From an uncultured Oscillospiraceae bacterium (GTDB lineage Bacteria; Bacillota; Clostridia; Oscillospirales; Oscillospiraceae): a stretch of DNA of 64,000 nucleotides. The notes below the pieces were generated by a model. The model saw nothing but the letters and a program-made list of their open reading frames with translations, was not told the origin of the DNA and did no database searches. The stretch spans positions 1 to 64,000 of the forward strand of contig CAJOIU010000004.1 of NCBI GenBank assembly GCA_905234855.1, given 5' to 3'. Positions 42,204-50,538 of this stretch are shown piece by piece. Each line of letters starts with the position of its first letter. The first letter of the stretch is position 1. A program made the translations under genes and the position numbers.

Positions 42204-44582
42204 TTACAGCTTTTCCATATACCGCGAGGCAGCCTTGAGCATAAGGCGCTTCGTGCCGACGCCGTCGAAATCGATCTCCACGAGATGATCGCCGCCCATC
42301 GGCGTCATCTTCACGATCACACCCTCGTGGAACGCACTGTGCCGCACGCGGTCGCCCACGGCATAGGCGACCTTGACCGCGGCTGGCTTCGATACAGGCG
42401 GCGCCACGGTCTTCTTCTGGGGCGGCCATTGCGGCCGGGGACGGGGCACGTCCTCGAAGTCGAAATACGTCGGCTTGAGGTCGGCGTATGGCCGGTCGAT
42501 ATGCTCCGGCGGGATCTCGTCCACAAAGCGGCTGACCCGGTGGGACGCGGTCTGGCCGAATACCATGCGCTGCCGCGCGCTTGTGATGACAAGGCGCTTT
42601 TTCGCGCGGGTGATCGCCACATAGGCGAGCCGCCGTTCCTCCTCCATCTGATCCGCCTCGCCGATGGCCTGCAGGGAGGGGAAGATGCCCTCCTCCATGC
42701 CCGCGATGAATACGGTGGGAAATTCGAGACCCTTTGCGGAATGGATGGTCATGAGGGTGACGGTGTTTTCGTCCGCCTGCATGTTCTGCAGATCGGTATA
42801 GAGGCTCACCTCGTCGAGGAAGCCGGCCAGAGAATTGTCTCCGCTCTGCTTCACGTGGGTGGCGATGAAGCTTTTGAGCTCCCGCACGTTTTCGAGCTTG
42901 TTGAGGTTTTCCTCCGACTGGGTCTCCTGCAGGATGCGGGCATAGCCGGTCTTTTCCAGCAGCGCGTCGTACAGCTCCTCCAACCCCGAGGTCTGCGTCA
43001 TGGCGGAAAGCTCGTTCATCATGGCGGCGAAGCCCTTCAGCTTTTCCGACGCCCGGGAAAGCTCCGGGAAGCGTTCGGCCATGGAGATCACGGTAAACAG
43101 CGGGATGCCGTTCTGCTCGGCGATGCCGCGGGCCTTTTCCACCGTGGCGTTTCCGATGCCGCGGGCAGGGACGTTGATGATCCGCAGCAGGCGCAGCTCG
43201 TCGGCGGGATTGAGCAGCACGAAGAAATACGCCATCAGATCCTTGATCTCCGCCCGCTCGAAGAAGGGATTGCCCTTCACGATGCGGGGGCGGACGCCGT
43301 TTCGCAGAAATGCCTGCTCCAAGGAGCGGGACTGGGCGTTCAAACGATACAGCACCGCGTGATCCCGCAGATTGTCGCCCCGCTGCACGGCCTGCAGCAC
43401 CTGCCGGACGATATACTGCGCCTCGTCGTCCTCGTTCTTGGCGATATACAGCGTGATGCGATCCCCGTCCCCGGCTTCGGTCCAGAGCTTTTTGCCCTTG
43501 CGCCCGGTGTTGTGGGAAACGACGCCGTTGGCCGCGTCGAGGATATGTCCCGTAGAGCGATAGTTCTGCTCGAGTCGGATCACGCGGCTGTTTTTATACT
43601 GGCCTTCGAAGGAGAGGATGTTCTCGATGGTCGCGCCCCGGAAAGCATAGATGGACTGATCGTCGTCGCCGACGACGCAGATGTTTTTATGTCCGCCCGC
43701 CAAGAGGCTCGCCAGCAGGTATTGGAGGTTGTTTGTGTCCTGATACTCGTCGATGAGGATGTAGCGGAACTTGTGCTGATAGTATTCCCGCACGTCCTCG
43801 CAGTCTTGCAGGAGCCGGACGGTGTTGTAGATGAGATCCTCAAAATCCATTGCCCCGGCCTCTTTGAGCCGGTCGGCGTAAGCCGCATACAGCGCGGCAA
43901 CGCCCTGCATACGGAAATCGCCCATCCGATCCGCCATGGCGGCAAACTCGCCCGGGGACTGCAGCTTGTCCTTGGCCTTGTCGATGATGCCAAGCACCCA
44001 TTTGGGCGGATACAGCTTTTCGTCCTTGTTCTGCTCCTTGAGGATGCGCTTCATCACCGCCGTGCGGTCGGCGGTGTCGTAGATCGTGAAGCTGTTCGGG
44101 AAGCCGAGGCGCTCCGCGTCCCGCCGCAGGATGCGCACGCAGGCGGAATGGAACGTCCGTGCCCATATATCCTCTGCCGCGGTACCGAGCATGGCGTTCA
44201 GCCGATCCTTCAGCTCGCCCGCGGCCTTGTTCGTGAAGGTGATGGCAAGGATGCGCCACGGCTCCACGGGATCATAGGCCGCGCAAAGCTCCGCCTCCCG
44301 CTTGACGGACATGTCGCCGTCCAGATAGCGCTTCATGAGCGAGAGCTTTTCCCTGTCCGCGTCGGGGGGCAGGAGCTCACAGTCCGAGGCCTTGCCGTAT
44401 TTCATGAGATTGGCGATGCGGTTTATGAGGACGGTGGTCTTGCCGCTTCCCGCCCCGGCGAGGATCAGAAGCGGACCCTCCGTGGCCATGACGGCCTCCC
44501 GCTGGCGGCTGTTGAGCCGAGGGAAATTGCGCGCGATGACCTCTCGCCGCGTATGTAAGTAGTCGTTTGTAAAAGTATCCAT
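42204..44582 (-). CDS. pcrA: ATP-dependent DNA helicase PcrA/UvrD
   Basis: This 792-residue SF1A helicase has the Q motif LNSRQREAV, Walker A AGAGSGKT, motif Ia TFTNKAAGELKDR, motif II DEYQDTN, motif III GDDDQSIYAFRGA, motif IV LEQNYRS, motif V TIHSAKGLEFPTVFIAG and motif VI VAITRAKKRL. The C-terminal PcrA tail ends in a basic YAVGDRVRHSAFHEGVI tudor-like segment, which binds RNA polymerase in Bacillus. The ATG at 44582 is only 9 nt downstream of a perfect -10 box, so the mRNA is predicted to be leaderless. The gene stands alone. Confidence 0.96.
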   Translation of the reverse strand: MDTFTNDYLHTRREVIARNFPRLNSRQREAVMATEGPLLILAGAGSGKTTVLINRIANLMKYGKASDCELLPPDADREKLSLMKRYLDGDMSVKREAELCAAYDPVEPWRILAITFTNKAAGELKDRLNAMLGTAAEDIWARTFHSACVRILRRDAERLGFPNSFTIYDTADRTAVMKRILKEQNKDEKLYPPKWVLGIIDKAKDKLQSPGEFAAMADRMGDFRMQGVAALYAAYADRLKEAGAMDFEDLIYNTVRLLQDCEDVREYYQHKFRYILIDEYQDTNNLQYLLASLLAGGHKNICVVGDDDQSIYAFRGATIENILSFEGQYKNSRVIRLEQNYRSTGHILDAANGVVSHNTGRKGKKLWTEAGDGDRITLYIAKNEDDEAQYIVRQVLQAVQRGDNLRDHAVLYRLNAQSRSLEQAFLRNGVRPRIVKGNPFFERAEIKDLMAYFFVLLNPADELRLLRIINVPARGIGNATVEKARGIAEQNGIPLFTVISMAERFPELSRASEKLKGFAAMMNELSAMTQTSGLEELYDALLEKTGYARILQETQSEENLNKLENVRELKSFIATHVKQSGDNSLAGFLDEVSLYTDLQNMQADENTVTLMTIHSAKGLEFPTVFIAGMEEGIFPSLQAIGEADQMEEERRLAYVAITRAKKRLVITSARQRMVFGQTASHRVSRFVDEIPPEHIDRPYADLKPTYFDFEDVPRPRPQWPPQKKTVAPPVSKPAAVKVAYAVGDRVRHSAFHEGVIVKMTPMGGDHLVEIDFDGVGTKRLMLKAASRYMEKL

Positions 44583-44591
44583 AGCTTTGCC

Positions 44592-44620
44592 ATTATAGCA
44601 TGCGGAGCAGCCTCTTGCAA
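44592..44620 (-). promoter_or_regulatory. pcrA promoter, predicted leaderless
   Basis: On the minus strand TTGCAA (44620-44615), a 17-bp spacer and extended -10 TGCTATAAT (TATAAT 44597-44592). Only nine nucleotides separate the -10 from the ATG. Confidence 0.8.
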
Positions 44621-44643
44621 TTGTGGAAAATGCTGTCTATAAT
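44615..44643 (+). promoter_or_regulatory. MATE exporter promoter sharing its -35 with pcrA
   Basis: TTGCAA (44615-44620), a 17-bp spacer and TATAAT (44638-44643). TTGCAA is its own reverse complement, so the same six base pairs are the -35 of the divergent pcrA promoter. Confidence 0.8.
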
Positions 44644-44678
44644 AAGTCGGATCGTGGGAAAGGGGGCGGCGTTCGACC

Positions 44679-46007
44679 GTGCTGTTTGATAATAAGTCGC
44701 TGCGGGCGCTGCTGATCCCGCTGGTGATCGAGCAGGTGCTGACCGGCCTTATGGGCATCGCGGATACGCTGATGGTATCGAATATCGGCGAGGCCGCCGT
44801 GTCAGGCGTGGCGCTGGTGGACTCGATCAACCTGCTGTTTATCTATTTTTTCTCCGCTTTGGCCACCGGTGGCACCATCGTATGCGCCCAGTATATCGGC
44901 CATGACGACGAGGCAGGCGCCGGCCGCGCGGCGCACCAGACGGTGCTTTCGAGCGTGCTGCTGGCGCTGGCCCTGTGCATATTGCTGGCGCTTGCGCGCC
45001 GTCCGCTGCTGAAGCTCATCTTCGGCAGCGTGGAGCCGGCGGTCATGGACGCAGCGGTAGTATATATGCTCATCACTGTTTTGAGCTATCCCTTTCTCGC
45101 GCTGTATACTGCCAGCGCTGCGCTGTACCGTGCGCTGGGAGATTCCCGTCGGCCCATGATCGTGGCGGCGGTGGCGGACGGCCTGAATATCCTCGGCAAC
45201 GCCGTTTTGATCTTCGTATGCGGCCTCGGTGTGGCGGGGGCGGCCATTGCCACGCTGGCGAGCCGGATCTTCAGCGCTGCCGTGATGCTGTATTTTCAGC
45301 GCCGTCCGGGGCAGACCATCTCCCTCGGCGGCATCGGAGATCTGAAGCCGGACGGCGTTATGATCCGGCGCCTGCTGCGGATCGGTCTGCCGAATGCAGT
45401 GGAAAACGGCATGTTTCAGTTCGGCAAGCTCATGGTACAGAGCACGGTGTCCATCCTCGGAACTACCGCCATCGCGGCGCAGGCGGTGGTGGCCACGCTG
45501 GAAATGTTCGGCTCCATGCCCGCCATGGCCATCGGCACGGGACTTCTCACCGTGGCGGGACAATGCATCGGCCGCGGACGGACGGATGAGGCGCGGCGGT
45601 ATATCAAGCGGTTCACGGGGATCTCCGAGATCGTTGTTCTTATCACGGGTGTGCTGCTCTCCGCCGGTGTTCCGTTTTTGGTGAAGCTCACGGCGCTGTC
45701 CGACGAGGGCGCGCGGCTGACCTGCCGACTCATCTGGTTCACCTGTGCCATGAAGCTTCTGTTGTGGCCGGGCGCCTTTACCAAGCCCAACGGCCTGCGC
45801 GCCGCCGGGGACGTGGCCTTTGCCATGTGGGTCAGCACTGTCAGCATGTGGGTGTTCCGGGTGGGGCTGAGCTGGTGGCTCTGCCGCTATACCGCCGTGG
45901 GGCTGTGGGGCGTCTGGATCGGCTGGTGCACGGACTGGCTCATCCGCAATATCTGCTTTGGTCTGCGTTTCCGCGGCGACCACTGGCTGACGCATTCGGT
46001 ATTATGA
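44679..46007 (+). CDS. MATE family multidrug efflux transporter
   Basis: This 442-residue membrane protein has about twelve hydrophobic helices and MATE/NorM character: GIADTLMVSNIGEAAVSGVALVDSI near the N-terminus, GDSRRPMIVAAVADGLNILGN in the middle and a second repeat RIGLPNAVENGMFQFGKLMVQ. These exporters use Na+ or H+ gradients to extrude cationic compounds. The start is GTG 44679 with a GGGGG some 13 nt upstream, so the start is less certain than the family. It is divergent from pcrA. Confidence 0.9.
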   Translation: MLFDNKSLRALLIPLVIEQVLTGLMGIADTLMVSNIGEAAVSGVALVDSINLLFIYFFSALATGGTIVCAQYIGHDDEAGAGRAAHQTVLSSVLLALALCILLALARRPLLKLIFGSVEPAVMDAAVVYMLITVLSYPFLALYTASAALYRALGDSRRPMIVAAVADGLNILGNAVLIFVCGLGVAGAAIATLASRIFSAAVMLYFQRRPGQTISLGGIGDLKPDGVMIRRLLRIGLPNAVENGMFQFGKLMVQSTVSILGTTAIAAQAVVATLEMFGSMPAMAIGTGLLTVAGQCIGRGRTDEARRYIKRFTGISEIVVLITGVLLSAGVPFLVKLTALSDEGARLTCRLIWFTCAMKLLLWPGAFTKPNGLRAAGDVAFAMWVSTVSMWVFRVGLSWWLCRYTAVGLWGVWIGWCTDWLIRNICFGLRFRGDHWLTHSVL

Positions 46008-46026
46008 TGTACATGGATATGATAAG

Positions 46027-46064
46027 AGCCTCCGGCTGCGCTTTGCGCTGCCGGAGGCTTTTTT
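46027..46064 (+). terminator. Intrinsic terminator of the MATE gene
   Basis: AGCCTCCGGC and GCCGGAGGCT form the stem and are followed by TTTTTT. Confidence 0.85.
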
Positions 46065-46073
46065 CTATTCGGT

Positions 46074-46430
46074 TCAGGCGATCGCGGCCTTGGCCTTCTC
46101 GACGAGAGCGGTGAAGGCGGCGGGATCGTTGATCGCGGTCTCAGAGAGCATCTTGCGGTTCATCTCGATGCCGGCCTGCTTGAGGCCGTACATGAAACGG
46201 GAATAGTTGATGCCGTTCTGCTTGCAGGCGGCGCTGATGCGGGTGATCCACAGTCTGCGGAAATCACGCTTGCGCAGCTTGCGGCCGACATAGGCGTAAC
46301 GCAGGCTCTTCATGACGGCCTGATTGGCCATCTTATAGTGACGGGACTTGCTGCCCCAATAACCCTTGGCCATGCCGAGGATCTTGTTTCTTCTCTTGCG
46401 CGTCATCATTGCGCCTTTAACACGTGCCAT
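46074..46430 (-). CDS. rplT: Ribosomal protein L20
   Basis: This 118-residue L20 has the basic N-terminus [26 protein letters not shown]-equivalent [20 protein letters not shown] and the C-terminal [26 protein letters not shown]. It binds 23S rRNA early in assembly and is usually the repressor of this operon through the leader RNA. It is the last gene of infC-rpmI-rplT. Confidence 0.97.
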   Translation of the reverse strand: MARVKGAMMTRKRRNKILGMAKGYWGSKSRHYKMANQAVMKSLRYAYVGRKLRKRDFRRLWITRISAACKQNGINYSRFMYGLKQAGIEMNRKMLSETAINDPAAFTALVEKAKAAIA

Positions 46431-46445
46431 CTTTCGTTGCCCTCC

Positions 46446-46649
46446 TTATTTGTACGGAATCATGCGCTTGACAGTCGCCGCGTTGGTGCTGTCGGCATAG
46501 GCGCCCTTGCGGAGGCCTCTCTTGCGTTTGGTGGTCTTTCCGTGGCCGTTGAGCAGATGGCTCTTATAGGCATGCGCGCGCTTGACCTTGCCGTTTTTGG
46601 TAAGGGAGAAACGCTTCTTGGATGCACTGTGGGTCTTCAGTTTCGGCAT
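46446..46649 (-). CDS. rpmI: Ribosomal protein L35
   Basis: This 67-residue basic protein reads MPKLKTHSASKKRFSLTKNG with the typical HLLNGHGKTTKRKRGLRKG. It lies 15 bp upstream of rplT. The length is slightly above the usual 64-66 residues. Confidence 0.97.
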   Translation of the reverse strand: MPKLKTHSASKKRFSLTKNGKVKRAHAYKSHLLNGHGKTTKRKRGLRKGAYADSTNAATVKRMIPYK

Positions 46650-46668
46650 TTCGATGTATCTCCTTTGC

Positions 46669-47217
46669 TTATTCTTGCTTCTGGGGTTGCTTTTTGGGAG
46701 GCGTCTGCGCCTTGGGGGACAAAAACTCCGTCATGAGGCGGCCTTCCAGCTTGGCGCCCTTATCGAGCTTGGCGATATCCTCGCACTCGGCGGCGAAGCG
46801 CTCGAGCAGATTCCGGCCGAGATCGGTGTGCGCCATCTCGCGGCCGCGGAAACGCACAGTGACCTTCAGGCGGTTGCCCTCCTGCAGGAACTTCTGTCCG
46901 TTGCGGAGCTTCACCATAAAGTCGTTCTCGCCGATGGACGGCGACATGCGGATCTCCTTGACCTCGATGACATGCTGGTTTTTCTTGGCCTCTTTTTCCC
47001 GCTTTGCCTGCTCGAAACGGAACTTTCCGTAATCCATGATCTTGCAGACGGGCGGTTTGGCCACGGGAGAGATCATGACAAGATCGAGGTCACGCTCCAT
47101 GGCGACCTCCAATGCCTCCTGCGAGGACATGATGCCAAGCTGCTCTCCGTCTTCTCCGATGAGCCGAACCTGCGGCTCGCGGATATCCTCATTGATCGGA
47201 TGATTCGTGGTTGCTAT
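46669..47217 (-). CDS. infC: Translation initiation factor IF-3 (ATA start)
   Basis: This 182-residue factor includes NHPINEDIREPQVRLIGEDG at its N-terminus, the linker region with AKREKEAKKNQ and the C-terminal domain VKEIRMSPSIGENDF and KVTVRFRGREMAH. The first ATG in frame (47130) would remove the first 29 residues of the N domain. Upstream, GGGAGGT sits 9 nt before an ATA at 47217, in frame with the full IF-3. Non-standard starts (AUU, AUA, AUC) are known for infC and allow IF-3 to limit its own synthesis. A Pro/Gln/Lys-rich tail (SPKAQTPPKKQPQKQE) is extra. Confidence 0.93.
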   Translation of the reverse strand: MATTNHPINEDIREPQVRLIGEDGEQLGIMSSQEALEVAMERDLDLVMISPVAKPPVCKIMDYGKFRFEQAKREKEAKKNQHVIEVKEIRMSPSIGENDFMVKLRNGQKFLQEGNRLKVTVRFRGREMAHTDLGRNLLERFAAECEDIAKLDKGAKLEGRLMTEFLSPKAQTPPKKQPQKQE

Positions 47218-47243
47218 TGCCGTAGCACCTCCCTGAATGGTAT

Positions 47244-47278
47244 AAACAGAAACGCGGATACGAAGTTCGTATCCGCGT
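47244..47278 (-). terminator. Attenuator hairpin in the infC leader
   Basis: ACGCGGATACGAA and TTCGTATCCGCGT form a 13-bp stem and are followed by TTCTGTTT on the minus strand. It sits 27 bp before the infC start. Confidence 0.75.
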
Positions 47279-47376
47279 CAAACACAGGCTGACCCCCATA
47301 GGGGAAAGACGGTTTGCTGCCGCGGCGCGCTCTTGCGGCCGGGCGAGGACGGATACCGCTTCGTCCTTCTTTATGC
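47244..47376 (-). ncRNA. infC-rpmI-rplT leader RNA (L20-leader type)
   Basis: An untranslated leader of about 155 nt runs from the promoter to infC and ends in a terminator hairpin. Firmicute infC operons usually have such an L20-responsive leader. I see the layout and the terminator but did not verify the L20-binding fold. Confidence 0.55.
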
Positions 47377-47382
47377 CACAAC

Positions 47383-47411
47383 ACTATAACAGCGCAGTCC
47401 CGCGTTGTCAA
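47383..47411 (-). promoter_or_regulatory. Promoter of the infC operon
   Basis: On the minus strand TTGACA (47411-47406), a 17-bp spacer and TATAGT (47388-47383). Confidence 0.85.
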
Positions 47412-47443
47412 GCATTTTTTTGGAAAGCCGGAGAAAAGCCGCC

Positions 47444-48148
47444 TTATTCGCCTTCCGGCGCGTCCTCGGTCTCTGCGGCGGCGGCTTCCGCCGCCTTTTC
47501 CTGCTCAATGGCGAGCTTTACGATGCGGCTGGTGCCGAGACGGTCGGCGCCGAGGGCGATGAAGTCCTCCGCGTCCTGCATCGTCTTGATGCCGCCGGAG
47601 GCCTTGACCTTGACGGCGTCGGGGCAGCACTCGCGCATGAGCGCCACATCCTCCCGCGTCGCGCCGCCGGTGGAGAAACCGGTGGAGGTCTTGATATAAT
47701 CTGCACCGGCGGCGGCCACGAGGGAGCAGAGCATCCGCTTTTCCTCGTCTGTGAGAAGGCACGTCTCGATAATGACCTTCAAAACATGTCCCTTGGTGAA
47801 CTCCCGGACGGTCTTCATCTCATCGAGCAGGGCTTCCCAGCAGGCGTCCTTCACCATGGAGAGGTTAATCACCATGTCGATCTCGTCCGCGCCGTTACGG
47901 ATGGCGTCCTGCGCCTCGAAGGCCTTGACCTTCGGCGTGCTGTAGCCGTTGGGGAAGCCGATGACCGTGCAGATCCTGAGCTTATCGCCCACATAGCGCT
48001 TCGCGCCCGCTACATGACAGGGCGGGATGCAGACGGAGGCCACGCCGTAGCGCATGCCCTCGTCGCAGAGCTGGATGATCTCGGCGACGGTCGCGTCCTG
48101 CCGGAGCAGGGTGTGGTCGCAGCGGCTGAGAATTTCTTTCAGTTCCAT
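47444..48148 (-). CDS. deoC: Deoxyribose-phosphate aldolase
   Basis: This 234-residue TIM-barrel aldolase cleaves 2-deoxyribose 5-phosphate. IDHTLL-equivalent CDHTLLRQDATVAEI, the KVIIETCLLTDEEK segment with the catalytic region, the Schiff-base Lys in DYIKTSTGFSTGGAT, and KASGGIKTMQDAEDFI are all present. The start at 48148 has AGGAGG upstream; the longer frame runs over the divergent promoter region. The tail is acidic and Ala-rich. It is upstream of and parallel to the infC operon. Confidence 0.94.
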   Translation of the reverse strand: MELKEILSRCDHTLLRQDATVAEIIQLCDEGMRYGVASVCIPPCHVAGAKRYVGDKLRICTVIGFPNGYSTPKVKAFEAQDAIRNGADEIDMVINLSMVKDACWEALLDEMKTVREFTKGHVLKVIIETCLLTDEEKRMLCSLVAAAGADYIKTSTGFSTGGATREDVALMRECCPDAVKVKASGGIKTMQDAEDFIALGADRLGTSRIVKLAIEQEKAAEAAAAETEDAPEGE

Positions 48149-48246
48149 AGTATCCTCCTGTAAAGGAGCCGGGCGGCTCCGAGTGATCGTCATATTCCCC
48201 GCACATCGCCGCATAAACTGTGCTATCAACTATGCGAGGTGCGTCT

Positions 48247-48852
48247 ATGGACGAGGTATTTTCCGCCAATCGGGCGGAGCTGTGCGGCGAGGTCGCGGCG
48301 CCTCCCCGCTTCTCCCATGAAAGCCGGGGCATTCGTTTCTTTACGTTTCCGCTGGAGACGCGCCGCCTCAGCGGCGCGTCCGATACGCTCAATATCGTTC
48401 TGCGGGAGCGGCTGCTTTACGAAATGCCGCTGGAGGAGGGCGACCGTGTGCGCGTTGCGGGGGAGCTGCGGTCGTTCAACAACAAATCCGGCGTCGGCAA
48501 CCGGCTGATCCTCACCGTGTTCACCCGGGAGCTGCTGAGCGGCGGCGGGGAGGACGAGAATCATATCCTGCTCAATGGCACGGTCTGCAAGGAGCCGATG
48601 CTGCGGGTCACCCCCATGGGGCGGGAGATATGCGATATCATCCTTGCAGTGGGGCGGCGGTACCGCCGCAGCGATTATATCCCCGTGATCGCATGGGGAC
48701 GGCAGGCGCGGGATATCGCGCTTTGTCCCGTAGGCACGCAGCTTGCGGTGCGGGGACGGCTCCAGTCCCGGGCGTATACGAAGGTCATTGACGGACAGAG
48801 CCATGAGCGGATGGCCTTCGAGGTTTCCGCGGCGGATATTTTTCCGCTGTGA
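48247..48852 (+). CDS. Single-stranded DNA-binding-like protein with two OB folds
   Basis: This 201-residue protein has two SSB/PriB-like OB segments: one about residues 8-95 (AELCGEVAAPPRFSHESRG, VRVAGELRSFNNKSGVGNRL) and one about 105-195 (ILLNGTVCKEPMLRVTPMGREI, IPVIAWGRQARDIALCPVGTQLAVRGRLQSR). The second half carries the clearer SSB motifs. There is no acidic C-terminal tail, so it is not the housekeeping SSB. Such paralogues occur in many clostridia with unclear function. The start 48247 has GAGGTG 5 nt upstream. It is divergent from deoC. Confidence 0.8.
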   Translation: MDEVFSANRAELCGEVAAPPRFSHESRGIRFFTFPLETRRLSGASDTLNIVLRERLLYEMPLEEGDRVRVAGELRSFNNKSGVGNRLILTVFTRELLSGGGEDENHILLNGTVCKEPMLRVTPMGREICDIILAVGRRYRRSDYIPVIAWGRQARDIALCPVGTQLAVRGRLQSRAYTKVIDGQSHERMAFEVSAADIFPL

Positions 48853-48897
48853 CAATATTATACCTATTGTAGCCGTTTCCGGCCGCGCTGTCAAATA

Positions 48898-48926
48898 TTG
48901 AAAAGTTCGTTCATCTGTATTATGAT
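48898..48926 (+). promoter_or_regulatory. Promoter of glgA
   Basis: TTGAAA (48898-48903), a 17-bp spacer and TATGAT (48921-48926). Confidence 0.7.
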
Positions 48927-48997
48927 ATAAGCAAGGCAGAGGGATAGACGATACATACGCCATGCCAAAAACGTATCATCAAGGAGGATGAACCGTC

Positions 48998-50479
48998 ATG
49001 CCCCCCAAACAAATGAAACAGGAGCTGGCCGCGATCGCGGCGGAAAAAGGACGCGGCGCTATGCCGAAGATCCTGCTGGCAGCGGCGGAATGCGCGCCGC
49101 TGGCAAAGACCGGCGGCCTGGCAGACGTGGTGGGAACGCTGCCGAAGTATTTCCGCAAGCTCGGCGTCGACGCCCGTGTCATGATCCCGTATCACCGCAT
49201 CATCAAGGATAAATACGGCGATCAGGTGGAATATCTTTTCAGTTTTGAGATCTCCCTCGGCTGGCGCCGGAAATTTGTCGGCGTGAACCGGCTTATGCTG
49301 GATAAGGTCTGCATCTGGCTCATCGAAAACGAGGAATATTTCGGCGGCCCGATCTATATGCCGAACCGGGAGGGCGAGCAATACGCCTATTTCACCCGCG
49401 CCGTGCTGGAGGCGCTGCCCCGGCTGGGATTCATTCCCGATATCATCCATTGCAATGACTGGCATACCGGTATGCTGCCGCTGCTGCTCAAGACCCAGTA
49501 TATCGACTCGCCGCTGGCGAAGACGAAGAGCCTCATCACCATCCATAACATTGCCTATCAGGGGCTGTGCAGCTTTGGCTTCGTGCAGGATTATCTTGCC
49601 GTGCCGGACGGCTGCTTCGGCCTCATGGAGCGGTTCGGACAGGCGTCCTTCCTCAAAGCGGGCTGCGTCATGGCCGACCGGGTCAGCACCGTAAGCCCCT
49701 CCTATGCGCGGGAGATCTGCACGCCGGAATACGGTGAGGGACTGGAGCGGGAGCTTTCCTTCCGGGGCGATGTCTGCGGCATCACGAACGGGATCGACAA
49801 AACCGTGTGGACACCATCGAAGGATCCCCATATCCCCGTGCCCTACAGCCGCTCGAAGCTCACCGGGAAGCTGCAATGCAAGACCGCCCTGCTGGAGGAG
49901 CTTGGACTGGAGCTCGTGCCGAGCCGTCCCCTCATCGGTATCGTTACCCGGCTGGCCGAGCAGAAGGGCATCGACCTCATCATGGGCGCGATGGATAAGT
50001 TGCTGTGGGACAACGATTTCGCCTTCGTCCTGCTCGGGAACGGCGACGCCCGCTATGAGGACTGGCTCCGGGGGCTGCAGGCGCGTCATCCCGGGCGCGT
50101 GTGCGCGTGGATCGGCTATGATGACGCCCTCAGCCATCGCATCTATGCCGGGTGTGACTTCTTCCTCATGCCGTCCCGGTTCGAGCCCTGCGGCATATCC
50201 CAGCTCATTTCCATGGCCTACGGCACCCTTCCTATCGTGCGCGAAACGGGCGGCCTGCGGGATACGGTGCAGCCCTATAACCGCTATACCGGCGAGGGTA
50301 CGGGTTTCTCCTTCACGCGCTATGAGCCGGACGATATGGCCGGAGCGATCCGCTATGCCCTCGGCACCTACGGTGACAAGCACGCCATGGCAAAGCTCAT
50401 CAAAAACGCCATGTCCGTGGACGTGAGCTGCGAGCAATGGGCCTTCGAATACGCGAAGCTCTATCTCGATATGCTGTGA
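48998..50479 (+). CDS. glgA: Glycogen synthase (ADP-glucose-dependent, GT5)
   Basis: This 493-residue GT-B glycosyltransferase extends alpha-1,4-glucan chains. The N-terminal KTGGLADVVGTLPKYFRKLG binds ADP-glucose. SPSYAREICTPEYGEGLE, GITNGIDKTVWTPSKD, GIVTRLAEQKGIDL and the C-terminal PSRFEPCGISQLISMAYGTLPIVRETGGLRDTV with the catalytic Glu are typical. A 21-residue hydrophilic extension precedes the usual MPKILLAAAE start, but the ribosome binding site AAGGAGG supports the longer form. No other glg genes are in the window. Confidence 0.94.
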   Translation: MPPKQMKQELAAIAAEKGRGAMPKILLAAAECAPLAKTGGLADVVGTLPKYFRKLGVDARVMIPYHRIIKDKYGDQVEYLFSFEISLGWRRKFVGVNRLMLDKVCIWLIENEEYFGGPIYMPNREGEQYAYFTRAVLEALPRLGFIPDIIHCNDWHTGMLPLLLKTQYIDSPLAKTKSLITIHNIAYQGLCSFGFVQDYLAVPDGCFGLMERFGQASFLKAGCVMADRVSTVSPSYAREICTPEYGEGLERELSFRGDVCGITNGIDKTVWTPSKDPHIPVPYSRSKLTGKLQCKTALLEELGLELVPSRPLIGIVTRLAEQKGIDLIMGAMDKLLWDNDFAFVLLGNGDARYEDWLRGLQARHPGRVCAWIGYDDALSHRIYAGCDFFLMPSRFEPCGISQLISMAYGTLPIVRETGGLRDTVQPYNRYTGEGTGFSFTRYEPDDMAGAIRYALGTYGDKHAMAKLIKNAMSVDVSCEQWAFEYAKLYLDML

Positions 50480-50500
50480 TTATTTTTCCCCAAATAAATT

Positions 50501-50538
50501 CCCAGCCTTTCCGTTTTGGAATGGCTGGGTCTTTTTTA
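50501..50538 (+). terminator. Intrinsic terminator of glgA
   Basis: CCCAGCC and GGCTGGG form the main stem, with TCC/GGA pairing inside, followed by TCTTTTTT. It overlaps the end of the convergent tspO. Confidence 0.8.

Noticed and set aside
42177-44558. A 793-codon plus-strand frame opposite pcrA
   Set aside because: Exact antisense of a complete helicase with all motifs; no start signals.
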